Assembly: GCA_011524845.1 (NCBI GenBank)
Contig: WTJL01000197.1
Coordinates: forward strand, 1-5,493
From: Flavobacteriales bacterium
Lineage (GTDB): Bacteria > Bacteroidota > Bacteroidia > Flavobacteriales_D > Sanyastnellaceae
DNA: 5,493 nucleotides
Reading direction: 5' to 3'
The stretch's first letter is position 1. Each line of letters begins with the position of its first letter. Shown here in pieces: positions 1-5,493 of this stretch. The position numbers and the translations under genes are program-made. The notes under the pieces were generated by a model that saw only the letters and a list, made by a program, of their open reading frames with translations, was not told the DNA's origin and searched no databases.

Positions 1-143
1 AGGGTGACCGATGGGGCCGGGCTCCAAGGGGCCAGCGTCACTTCCTGTCCCAAGGCGTTGTACAAGCTGATGGAAGTCAGGGGCTCCGTCGTTCCGGATT
101 GAACGGTGAATTCGTCTTGCGCTGGAATGGGGAACACGTCGAT
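1..143 (-). other. Type IX secretion C-terminal sorting domain (partial)
   Basis: Residues 237-283 of the left-edge protein show the usual start of a Por_Secre_tail/type A sorting domain: a variant of the Y-P-N-P-A motif (here VFPIPAQDEF), a short variable loop, then ISLYNALGQEV. Such tails are about 70-80 residues, so roughly half is inside the window. It implies transport across the outer membrane by the type IX system after Sec export. The normally conserved Asn in the PNP motif is Ile here, which is a mild departure. Confidence 0.75.
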
Positions 144-851
144 GGCCGAGCGGTTCAATTCGTCCACAGACAGGTAAATGACGTCGATGTCGCCCACCAT
201 CATCACGTGTTGGTCGCCCGCTTGGCGATGGGCGCCATAAATCTGGTACACGTCACCCACCGTGGGGCCGTCGGGGTCTTCGTTTCCGCTGGGGTCGTAG
301 GTGTCCACACCCCAACACGTCACGTCGCCGGTGCCATCGTTGATGGTCCATACGCCGTCGGCGTTGGGCTCTGACACCACAGTGGCGTTGTCGATGCGCA
401 CCCGTGTCCCTTCGTATTGCTCGTCTTGAAACTGGTTGGCGGTCAACCATGTTCCGATGGGGGTGGCCATCCAAAAGTTGACGAATTCCACCAGTTCAGC
501 CCCCATCAGCTGGGTGTTGCCTTCCACCTCTTCCACTGTGCCGTGCAATGTCAGCAGGTCCCCCACTTCCGGTTGTCGGTCGCTGTTCCAGTAGGGGGTG
601 TTGGCAGGGATCAACACGTCTGGCCCCACCACCATGAGTCCGTTCCACGGCCCAGCCATGTCTTGCATGAACCACGTGTCGCCAAAAGGCTCCGTGACCA
701 TGGCCGTGATGGTGACCGTGTCTCCGGCGTAAGGGGAGACGTCGGTTTGGCCTTGAATGTCGGCCAAAGGGGTTTGGGCAAACGACGACAAAGACATCAT
801 GCCGGCCAGAGCCGTGGCCCAAAGGGCTTGGGTAGAAGGGGTGGTGTTCAT
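1..851 (-). CDS. Secreted tandem OB-fold-like protein with T9SS type A sorting tail (partial, 3' end outside window)
   Basis: Reading the minus strand from the ATG at 851-849 gives 283 uninterrupted codons that run off the left edge. No other ATG, GTG or TTG lies between this start and the in-frame stop at 899-897, so the start is well determined. Residues 1-26 look like a signal peptide (hydrophobic core, ending SSFAQ), although its n-region lacks Lys/Arg. Residues about 30-125 (DIQGQTDVSPYAGDTV, then FMQD, VGDLLTLHGTVEE, NTQLMG) match the OB-fold pattern seen in the N-terminal parts of ExeM/NucH-type extracellular nucleases. Residues about 132-227 (YEGTRVRIDNATVV, WTINDGTGDV, VGDVYQIYGA) look like a second copy. 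From residue 237 (IDVFPIPAQDEFTV, then ISLYNALGQEV) a type IX secretion sorting domain begins, cut before its end. No nuclease catalytic domain is present before the tail. Role unknown: probably a surface or released nucleic-acid- or ligand-binding protein. It is divergent from the CotH gene. Confidence 0.85.
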   Translation of the reverse strand, partial: MNTTPSTQALWATALAGMMSLSSFAQTPLADIQGQTDVSPYAGDTVTITAMVTEPFGDTWFMQDMAGPWNGLMVVGPDVLIPANTPYWNSDRQPEVGDLLTLHGTVEEVEGNTQLMGAELVEFVNFWMATPIGTWLTANQFQDEQYEGTRVRIDNATVVSEPNADGVWTINDGTGDVTCWGVDTYDPSGNEDPDGPTVGDVYQIYGAHRQAGDQHVMMVGDIDVIYLSVDELNRSAIDVFPIPAQDEFTVQSGTTEPLTSISLYNALGQEVTLAPWSPAPSVT

Positions 852-930
852 GCCTTCAAGGTCCGTCAGGAAGTTTGGGTTGTCAAATGCGGGGCATCAA
901 GGACCCATGGCTTCTTCGTAATTTTAGGTC
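852..930. other. Divergent intergenic gap between OB-fold and CotH genes
   Basis: This 79-bp gap separates two divergent start codons and must hold the regulatory signals for the left gene and probably for the CotH gene. No strong Shine-Dalgarno is visible on either side: the sequence before the CotH ATG is AT-rich (TAATTTTA at 919-926), and the left gene has only a weak AAGG close to its ATG. Weak ribosome-binding sites are normal for Bacteroidota. No convincing -33/-7 pair (TTG / TAnnTTTG at proper spacing) was found. Confidence 0.4.
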
Positions 931-3492
931 ATGCGTGGAACATGGATGGTTGGGGTGGCCATGATGGTCGCCTCTGTTGCAGGGTGGGGTCAAGACGCCG
1001 TCGACCACTGGGAAGCCGTGGTGCAGGATGGCACGTCGTGGCACTACCTCATTCCCACGTCTCAGCCCGTGCCGTATTGGATCTACGACAACTTCGCCGC
1101 GAGCGATTGGCAGGTGGGACCCGCAGGGTTTGGGTACGGCGACGGCGACGACAACACGGTGGTTCCCAGCACGACGAGCATCTATTTGCGCCACACGTTT
1201 GAGGTGGCCGATCCCAGTGCCTTTGCCGAGGCGATGTTTGCCATAGACTACGACGACGGGTACGTGGCCTACTTGAACGGCAACGAGATTGCCCGTGGGA
1301 ACGCCGGAAATCCCGGGGACTTTGTGGCGTGGGATGCGGTCCTGGACGATTGGCATGAAGCCGTGCTGTACGCAGGTGGAACGCCCGATTTGATTGCCCT
1401 CGACGCCGGAGCTTCCCTCGTTGCAGGAACCAATGTGTTGGCCATTGAGGTTCACAACGCCAACGCCAACTCGTCCGACTTGACCGCGCGACCGTTCTTG
1501 TTTGTCGGGGCGACGACCGCCGACCAAGTCTACGGGACGACTCCGGGGTGGTTTGTTCCTCCATCACCGTCCTCGCATGCGCTGACCTTCAACCTCAACA
1601 TGGCCAACGAGACGGTGTCGCCCGAGGGAGTGTTTTTGGCCGGAGGAGGGAATTTTGGATACCCCGGCGACTTTCCCATGTCGGACGACGACGGGGACGG
1701 GATCTGGAGCATCACGGTCGAGGTGCCTCACGGATTCACGAGCCACTACACCTTCACCAATGGCGCGTGCCAAGATTGGAGCTGCAAAGAGAACATCGCG
1801 GGCCAAGGGTGCGCCGACCCCAACAATTGGAACGACCGATGGATCGACAACGTCACCGCTGACGTGACAGTGAGCACATGTTTTGCCCAGTGCACCTCCG
1901 ACGGGTCGTGCCCGTCCATTGCAGGGTGCAACGACCCCACGGCCGTCAACTATTGGGATGCCGCGACGGAGAACGATGGGTCGTGTGTGTACATGAATGA
2001 ATCGACGTTGCCGTTGGTCCAAATCACCACCGACACCCCCATTCTCGACGATCCCCGCATCGTCGCGAACATGAAGGTGACCAACCTCGCCAGCGGCGTC
2101 AACACCTTGGAGGACCTCCCCAACGAATACGATGGCCAAATCACCATCGAAATCCGCGGATCGTCTTCTCAGTTCTTCCCCAAGCAATCGTATGCCCTGG
2201 AGACTCAAGACTCGTTGGGGATGAACAACAACGTCTCGTTGCTGGGCATGCCGGCGGAGAACGACTGGATTTTGCACGGACCTTATTCGGACAAAACGTT
2301 GATGCGCAACGCCATCATCTACGAGATGGGGGACGTCATCGGCCGGTACACGACCCGTCGCCGGTACTGCGAGTTGTACATCAACGGAGACTACCGCGGG
2401 GTGTACATGCTGATGGAAAACATCAAGCGCGACATCAACCGCGTGGACATCGCCACGTTGTTGCCGACCGACACGGTGGGGAACGAGGTGACGGGGGGGT
2501 ACATCATGAAAGTCGACCGCATCCAGGGCGATTTTGAAGGAGGTTGGGCGTCGCCGTATCCGCGTTTGGGCGGAGATGAGCAGTTCATCCAAATGCACAA
2601 ACCCGAGGCCGACGACCTGCACCCCCTGCAGTTCAACTACATCCAACAGCATTTCACGCAGTTTGAGCACGCGCTTGCGGGGAACAATTTCACAGATTCT
2701 GAGATGGGGTACCGGGCGTTCATTGAGCCCGAGTCCTTCATCGACATGTACTTCGCCAACGAGATCACGAAGAATGTGGACGCCTACCGATTGAGCACGT
2801 ACTTCTACAAGGAAAAAGACTCCGACGGCGGCAAGATTGTGATGGGACCCTGGTGGGATTTCAACTTGGGCTTTGGCAACTCGGATGGGTGCGACAGCCA
2901 CCTGACGTCAGGTTTCGAATCCAACACGGGCTGTTACGTGCTTCATCCGTTTTGGTGGGAGCGACTCAGGGAAGATGCCGACTACCGAGGCCTGACCCGA
3001 TGCATGTGGGACGATTACCGTTCTGACGCGTGGAGCGACGAGAACATCCACGGCATCATCGATTCGCTGTCGGCGGTGTTGGCGGAGCCAAGCGTCAGGG
3101 ACCACGCCCGTTGGCCTCGCTTGGGCCAGTACGTGTGGCCCAACGTCTTCATCGGCCAAACCTACGAGGAGGAAGTCCAGTGGCTTCGCGAGTGGATCAT
3201 GGCCCGCCTCGCGTGGTTGGACGACAACATTGAAGGAACGTGCGTGCCCGGTTGCACCGACGTCACGGCGTGCAACTACGACCCGGCTGCGCTCTTTGAC
3301 GACGGGACGTGCGAGCCTTGCGCTTGTCCTGGCGATGTGGACGGGGACCAAGCCGTGGGCGTGTCGGACATTTTGGGCGCACTGGCAGAGTTTGGCTGTG
3401 TGTCGAATTGCACGGCCGACATGGACGACGACGGACAGGTGACCGTCTCCGATTTCCTCGAAATTCTTTCGCTGTATGGCCAAACCTGCTGA
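931..3492 (+). CDS. Secreted multidomain CotH-family kinase-like protein
   Basis: This 853-residue protein starts at ATG 931; an in-frame TAG at 925-927 excludes any earlier start. Residues 1-20 form a signal peptide (Arg2, hydrophobic core, cleavage likely after AGWG). Residues about 45-193 resemble a galactose-binding or jelly-roll beta-sandwich (AGFGYGDGDDNT, YDDGYVAYLNGNEIARG, GTNVLAIEVHN). Residues about 216-325 are a starch-binding/E-set-like domain with extra cysteines (LTFNLNMANETVSPEGVF, DDDGDGIWSITVEVP). Residues 332-352 and 774-794 are GCxDxTA..NY...DGxC modules. Residues about 358-765 are the CotH domain: RGSSSQFFPKQSYALE (409-424, Lys418 the likely nucleotide-contacting Lys), MRNAIIYEMG (458-467), ELYINGDYRGVYMLMENIKR (481-500) and PWWDFNLGFGN (640-650, Asp643 a likely metal ligand). 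Residues 799-853 form a paired EF-hand-like module. CotH proteins are atypical protein kinases (Bacillus CotH phosphorylates spore-coat proteins); here the target must be extracellular and is unknown. The next gene overlaps its 3' end. Family assignment is firm; kinase activity is inferred. Confidence 0.92.
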   Translation: MRGTWMVGVAMMVASVAGWGQDAVDHWEAVVQDGTSWHYLIPTSQPVPYWIYDNFAASDWQVGPAGFGYGDGDDNTVVPSTTSIYLRHTFEVADPSAFAEAMFAIDYDDGYVAYLNGNEIARGNAGNPGDFVAWDAVLDDWHEAVLYAGGTPDLIALDAGASLVAGTNVLAIEVHNANANSSDLTARPFLFVGATTADQVYGTTPGWFVPPSPSSHALTFNLNMANETVSPEGVFLAGGGNFGYPGDFPMSDDDGDGIWSITVEVPHGFTSHYTFTNGACQDWSCKENIAGQGCADPNNWNDRWIDNVTADVTVSTCFAQCTSDGSCPSIAGCNDPTAVNYWDAATENDGSCVYMNESTLPLVQITTDTPILDDPRIVANMKVTNLASGVNTLEDLPNEYDGQITIEIRGSSSQFFPKQSYALETQDSLGMNNNVSLLGMPAENDWILHGPYSDKTLMRNAIIYEMGDVIGRYTTRRRYCELYINGDYRGVYMLMENIKRDINRVDIATLLPTDTVGNEVTGGYIMKVDRIQGDFEGGWASPYPRLGGDEQFIQMHKPEADDLHPLQFNYIQQHFTQFEHALAGNNFTDSEMGYRAFIEPESFIDMYFANEITKNVDAYRLSTYFYKEKDSDGGKIVMGPWWDFNLGFGNSDGCDSHLTSGFESNTGCYVLHPFWWERLREDADYRGLTRCMWDDYRSDAWSDENIHGIIDSLSAVLAEPSVRDHARWPRLGQYVWPNVFIGQTYEEEVQWLREWIMARLAWLDDNIEGTCVPGCTDVTACNYDPAALFDDGTCEPCACPGDVDGDQAVGVSDILGALAEFGCVSNCTADMDDDGQVTVSDFLEILSLYGQTC
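1924..1986 (+). repeat. Cysteine module copy 1 (GCxDxTA type) in the CotH protein
   Basis: Residues 332-352 begin GCNDPTAVNY and end ENDGSC. This is the short GCxDPxAxNY...DGSC module common in secreted proteins of marine Bacteroidota. It sits as a linker between the starch-binding-like domain and the CotH domain. The two cysteines (333 and 352) could form a disulfide. In this copy the Cys usually following TA is Val. Confidence 0.75.
3250..3312 (+). repeat. Cysteine module copy 2 (GCxDxTA type) in the CotH protein
   Basis: Residues 774-794 begin GCTDVTACNYDPAA and end DDGTC, a second and more canonical copy of the module at residues 332-352. It follows directly after the CotH domain and leads through a CEPCACP segment into the EF-hand-like C-terminus. 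The two copies therefore bracket the CotH domain. Confidence 0.75.
3325..3489 (+). other. Dockerin-like paired EF-hand C-terminal module of the CotH protein
   Basis: Residues 799-853 contain two 12-residue loops with acidic residues at positions 1, 3, 5 and 12: Asp802/804/806/813 (DVDGDQAVGVSD) and Asp830/832/834/841 (DMDDDGQVTVSD). Each is followed by a hydrophobic helix-like stretch (ILGALAEFG, FLEILSLYG). This is the layout of a type I dockerin or related calcium-binding pair. Cysteines at 823, 827 and 853 (the last residue) are extra. No normal type A sorting tail is present, so this module may act in calcium-dependent folding, in docking, or as an alternative export or anchoring signal; the last two are inference. 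Confidence 0.65.
3476..3492 (+). other. 17-bp start-stop overlap between CotH and hydrolase genes
   Basis: The hydrolase ATG at 3476 lies in a different frame inside the last six codons of the CotH gene, whose TGA ends at 3492. No Shine-Dalgarno-like sequence precedes the ATG (the upstream bases are pyrimidine-rich, ATTCTTTCGCTGT). This suggests translational coupling by terminating ribosomes and a single transcript. An alternative start at ATG 3521 would leave no overlap but would remove all positive charge before the lipoprotein signal core, so 3476 is preferred. Confidence 0.7.
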
Positions 3493-4657
3493 CCGCTTCC
3501 GATGGACGCGTTGGGTGGGAATGTGCGCTGTGGCGTGGTCGATGGTCGCGTGCGGACCGTCTGAGCCGCGCGAGACAGAGTCGCACCTCCTGCGCTTTCG
3601 CATCGTGGCACCTGGCTTGTCCGCCGATTCGTCGCTGTGCGTGGCGGGCAGCCCCTCGGTGTGGGGACCTTGGCGGCCCAATGGCTTGGCCTTGCATTAC
3701 GCAGGCAACGAAACGTGGGAGGGAGAGGCCTCCTTGAGCCCGCAGACCCTCGAGTACAAATTCACGTTGGCGGATTGGCGCCACGAAGCCCTCGACGACC
3801 AGGGACACAAGCGTCCCAACGCCACTTTGGCCCTGACGTCCGACGTTCTTGTGGAAGACACGGTGAGGGGGTGGAGCGACGCGTCGACGGCCATGCGAAT
3901 CGAAGGCCAAATCACCGGCGACCTCGACACGTTGGGCGTTCGCACAGGCGACGGCATTGCCCCGCGGGAAGTGTGGGTCTGGAACCCGCCGAGCACGGCG
4001 AACCAAGCGCCGATCGAACGCGTCTTGGTGATGCAGGATGGCCAAAACGTGGTGGATCCCGCGCGGTCCAATTTTGGGGTGGACTGGGGTGCCGACGAGG
4101 TTCTCGATTCGCTGATTCGGCAAGGCGCGTTGCCGCGAACGTTGCTGGTGACGGCGGCGTGCACCGCCGAGCGAAGCCAAGAGTATGGCCCGGGTGAAGT
4201 GGGCCACGCCTACGTCGATTGGCTCGTCGGAGACCTGATGCCAGAGGTTCGGGAGCGATATGGAGTGTCGGAAGAAGTGCCCGTGTGGGTGGGCGGCGCG
4301 TCAATGGGCGGCCTGATCTCCTTCATCGCGGCGGAACGCCACCCGGAAGCGTTTGCCGGCGCGATTTGCATGTCACCTGCGTTCGCCTATGCGGGTTTCA
4401 ATTACCCTGAAACGTTGAAGGACCAAGGGTGGTCCGGACATGACCTGCCCCTGTGGTTGGACAACGGCACCGTAGGACTTGAAGAGCAGTTGCAGCCCGG
4501 TTTGGACGACATGGAAGCGCTCCTCGAGGCAGTGGGTCAGCCTCACGTGGTCAACGTGTACGAAGGCGCCAAACACTTCGAATCGGACTGGGGCGCACGT
4601 CTGCCCGAAGCGCTCCTTTGGTTGGAGTCGCGTTACCGTCCGGAAGGAAGGAATTGA
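3476..4657 (+). CDS. Lipoprotein with starch-binding/E-set-like domain and esterase-D-type alpha/beta hydrolase
   Basis: The 393-residue product begins with a lipoprotein signal: basic n-region (K3, R7, R9, R12), short hydrophobic core, lipobox MVAC with Cys26 as the lipidated residue. Residues about 36-132 look like a starch-binding/E-set beta-sandwich (FRIVAPGLSADSSLCVAGS, then WGPW, TLEYKFTLADW). Residues about 140-388 are an alpha/beta hydrolase of the esterase D / enterochelin-esterase group: VLVMQDGQNVVD (183-194), the ERSQEYGPG segment (232-240), the nucleophile elbow GGASMGG with Ser276 as nucleophile, LWLDNGT with Asp329 as probable acid, and AKHFESDW with His367 as probable base. 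All three triad residues appear present, so an active hydrolase is likely. The fold is shared by siderophore esterases, feruloyl and acetyl-xylan esterases and S-formylglutathione hydrolase; the exact substrate cannot be read from sequence. It probably sits on a membrane surface, encoded in one unit with the secreted CotH protein. Confidence 0.88.
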   Translation: MAKPADRFRWTRWVGMCAVAWSMVACGPSEPRETESHLLRFRIVAPGLSADSSLCVAGSPSVWGPWRPNGLALHYAGNETWEGEASLSPQTLEYKFTLADWRHEALDDQGHKRPNATLALTSDVLVEDTVRGWSDASTAMRIEGQITGDLDTLGVRTGDGIAPREVWVWNPPSTANQAPIERVLVMQDGQNVVDPARSNFGVDWGADEVLDSLIRQGALPRTLLVTAACTAERSQEYGPGEVGHAYVDWLVGDLMPEVRERYGVSEEVPVWVGGASMGGLISFIAAERHPEAFAGAICMSPAFAYAGFNYPETLKDQGWSGHDLPLWLDNGTVGLEEQLQPGLDDMEALLEAVGQPHVVNVYEGAKHFESDWGARLPEALLWLESRYRPEGRN

Positions 4658-5250
4658 ATGGAGGCGACTTCCAGGTCAAACTTCTGGGCCGTGCCATCGT
4701 ATTTCATGAGTCCCATGCGAAGGACGTCTCCAAGCTCGCGGCTAGGCGTGACGGTTTTCAAGTCGCCCATTTGAGCCTGACTCCAGGCGAAATCCTTGGC
4801 GTGGAGGGTGATATCTTGCCATTCTTCGGAAGGGCTGAAGGACGCGTACGCATAGGGCATCCACCACCGCTCGGACGTTTCAAGGGTCAGTTTGAACGGT
4901 CCGCCGTTGCCCCGACACCGGATGACAACCTCGTCCATCGACCGCAAATCGGTGTGGCTCCAAGGCGCTCGGACGGATGCAAAGCCGCCGTTGTTTTCCA
5001 AGCGGGTTTGGCCTTTCCAAGACATGGATGTGTCGTGCATCACAACGTCTCCTTCTGACAAGCCTCCCATCACTCCGTCGTTCAGAGGGCGCCAAGGGTT
5101 CGCCATGTCGGCGCTGAACCGCACGGTTTGGGGGATTGTGGGAGCAGCAGGCGAGTTGGACTGGGCACAAGACATGCAGAAAAGGAGTGAGGCCGAAGCG
5201 GCCCAAAACCACATGCCACCGGCGCGAGAGAGAAAAGCGTTCACACCCAT
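4633..5250 (-). CDS. CIA30-domain lipoprotein
   Basis: The 205-residue product starts at ATG 5250-5248 behind a strong ribosome-binding site. Its N-terminus is a signal sequence (Arg9, hydrophobic core WFWAASASLLF) ending FCMSC, so Cys28 is a probable lipidation site; Cys at -3 is unusual and ordinary signal-peptidase cleavage is possible. Residues about 42-202 match the CIA30 family (complex I intermediate-associated protein 30), a galactose-binding-like beta-sandwich: WRPLNDGVMGGLSEG (53-67), LENNGGFASVRAPW (84-97), DEVVIRCRGNGGPF (106-119) and a final DLEVASIQFLP strand (192-202). In eukaryotes CIA30 assists complex I assembly; bacterial relatives are mostly uncharacterised and no such role should be assumed for an exported lipoprotein. 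Its 3' end overlaps the hydrolase gene tail-to-tail by 25 bp. Confidence 0.9.
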   Translation of the reverse strand: MGVNAFLSRAGGMWFWAASASLLFCMSCAQSNSPAAPTIPQTVRFSADMANPWRPLNDGVMGGLSEGDVVMHDTSMSWKGQTRLENNGGFASVRAPWSHTDLRSMDEVVIRCRGNGGPFKLTLETSERWWMPYAYASFSPSEEWQDITLHAKDFAWSQAQMGDLKTVTPSRELGDVLRMGLMKYDGTAQKFDLEVASIQFLPSGR

Positions 5251-5342
5251 TGAACACCTCCGGCCACGTGGGGTTCACGCCCCTGGGTCATCGGGTGGTG
5301 CTGGGAAACGAACTTTTGCCGGGACCTTGTGGTTTCGTCTTT
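5251..5342. other. Divergent intergenic gap between CIA30 gene and right-edge gene
   Basis: This 92-bp gap lies between two divergent starts and should hold promoters for both. It contains a CACGTG palindrome (5265-5270) and a short GGGG-TTCACG-CCCC inverted repeat (5270-5283), both close upstream of the CIA30 ribosome-binding site. AACTTTTG at 5311-5318 is one base off the Bacteroidota -7 consensus TAnnTTTG on the plus strand, 25 bases before the right-edge ATG, but no -33 partner was seen. None of these is strong enough to call as a promoter or operator. Confidence 0.35.
5255..5261 (-). promoter_or_regulatory. Strong Shine-Dalgarno site for the CIA30 lipoprotein gene
   Basis: On the minus strand the sequence GGAGGTG precedes the ATG at 5250; the GGAGG core ends six bases before the start codon, an ideal spacing. 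It fixes the start of the CIA30 gene. It stands out because the other starts in this window have no comparable site, as expected for Bacteroidota. Confidence 0.8.
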
Positions 5343-5493
5343 ATGGGACGCAAGCGCGACTTGAAGAATGTGCATGCCAAGCGCCCTCCGTCGTTCAACC
5401 CTGAGGATCCTGACGATTTGAACGAGTGGGGGGAGGAGCTTGCGCGGATGACCGACCGGCGACGTCAGCACAACGAGCGTCACAAGCCGGGCA
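5343..5493 (+). CDS. Hypothetical charged protein, 5' part only
   Basis: An open frame starts at ATG 5343 and stays open for 50 codons to the window edge. The product is highly charged and has no signal peptide: a basic start (MGRKRDLKNVHAKRPP), an acidic middle (EDPDDLNEWGEE) and a basic end (RMTDRRRQHNERHKPG). No family is recognised. It is divergent from the CIA30 gene, with a normal-sized gap upstream, which supports it being real. The frame is also open upstream of the ATG with GTG codons at 5295 and 5298, so an earlier start cannot be excluded. It is likely cytoplasmic. A minus-strand frame covering the same bases is less convincing because it would overlap the CIA30 start and its ribosome-binding site. 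Confidence 0.5.
   Translation, partial: MGRKRDLKNVHAKRPPSFNPEDPDDLNEWGEELARMTDRRRQHNERHKPG

Noticed and set aside
919..926. TAATTTTA as a Bacteroidota -7 promoter element for the CotH gene
   Set aside because: It ends only four bases before the ATG, which would put the transcription start at or inside the start codon, and there is no -33 partner at correct spacing.
941..963. CATGG...CCATG inverted repeat just inside the CotH gene
   Set aside because: A 5-bp stem with a 13-base loop is expected by chance, and the bases are accounted for by the signal peptide coding sequence.
417..1202. A 261-codon plus-strand open frame crossing the divergent gap
   Set aside because: It overlaps the OB-fold gene on the other strand and the signal peptide region of the CotH gene, and its translation is His/Gly/Arg-rich with no family resemblance.
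1564..2901. A 445-codon open frame on the minus strand, opposite the CotH gene
   Set aside because: It lies wholly antisense to clear CotH-family coding sequence, has a low-complexity Val/Arg/His-rich translation and no recognisable domain. It is a by-product of high-GC codon usage in the real gene.
3263..4207. A 314-codon minus-strand open frame opposite the CotH 3' end and the hydrolase
   Set aside because: It is antisense to two well-supported genes, Arg/His/Pro-rich and unlike any family.
4640..4680. Possible GGAAG/CTTCC hairpin at the convergent gene ends as a terminator
   Set aside because: The stem is only five base pairs with a long loop and has no T-run on either strand.
4618..5058. 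A 146-codon plus-strand open frame opposite the CIA30 gene
   Set aside because: The minus-strand frame shows clear CIA30 motifs and a strong ribosome-binding site, so the plus-strand frame is a shadow.
5241..5483. An 80-codon minus-strand frame over the right-edge region
   Set aside because: It would run through the CIA30 ribosome-binding site and start codon, and it shows no family features. The plus-strand frame from 5343 is a better candidate, though also unproven.

Overview
The window looks like a piece of chromosome from a high-GC (roughly 60% by eye) member of the Bacteroidota, probably a marine Flavobacteriales-type organism. The evidence is a Por-type (type IX secretion) sorting tail at the left edge, GCxDxTA..NY...DGxC cysteine modules and CPGDxDGD..V.VSD C-terminal modules in a large secreted protein, and two small lipoproteins. 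The taxonomic call is inference; there is no rRNA or housekeeping marker here.

Layout, left to right. (1) Positions 1-851, minus strand: the 5' 283 codons of a secreted protein with a signal peptide, two OB-fold-like domains and the start of a type A sorting tail, cut by the window edge. (2) A 79-bp divergent gap. (3) Positions 931-3492, plus strand: an 853-residue secreted multidomain CotH-family (spore-coat-kinase-like) protein. It carries an N-terminal beta-sandwich-like domain, a starch-binding-like domain, one cysteine module, the CotH domain, a second cysteine module and a paired EF-hand (dockerin-like) C-terminus. (4) Positions 3476-4657, plus strand, overlapping the CotH gene by 17 bp: a lipoprotein with a starch-binding/E-set-like domain followed by an esterase-D/enterochelin-esterase-type alpha/beta hydrolase. 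(5) Positions 4633-5250, minus strand, overlapping the hydrolase tail-to-tail by 25 bp: a CIA30-domain lipoprotein with an unusually good Shine-Dalgarno sequence. (6) A 92-bp divergent gap, then the first 50 codons of an unrecognised highly charged protein running off the right edge (5343-5493).

Working together: almost everything here is predicted to be exported. The CotH protein and the hydrolase are probably co-transcribed and translationally coupled, and both carry a beta-sandwich domain of a type often used to bind glycans. The most interesting hypothesis is a cell-surface or extracellular pair: a CotH-type protein kinase and an anchored esterase acting on related extracellular material. 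No substrate can be named from sequence. The OB-fold protein and CIA30 lipoprotein are on the opposite strand and belong to separate transcription units. No RNA genes, mobile elements, CRISPR arrays or convincing terminators were seen.
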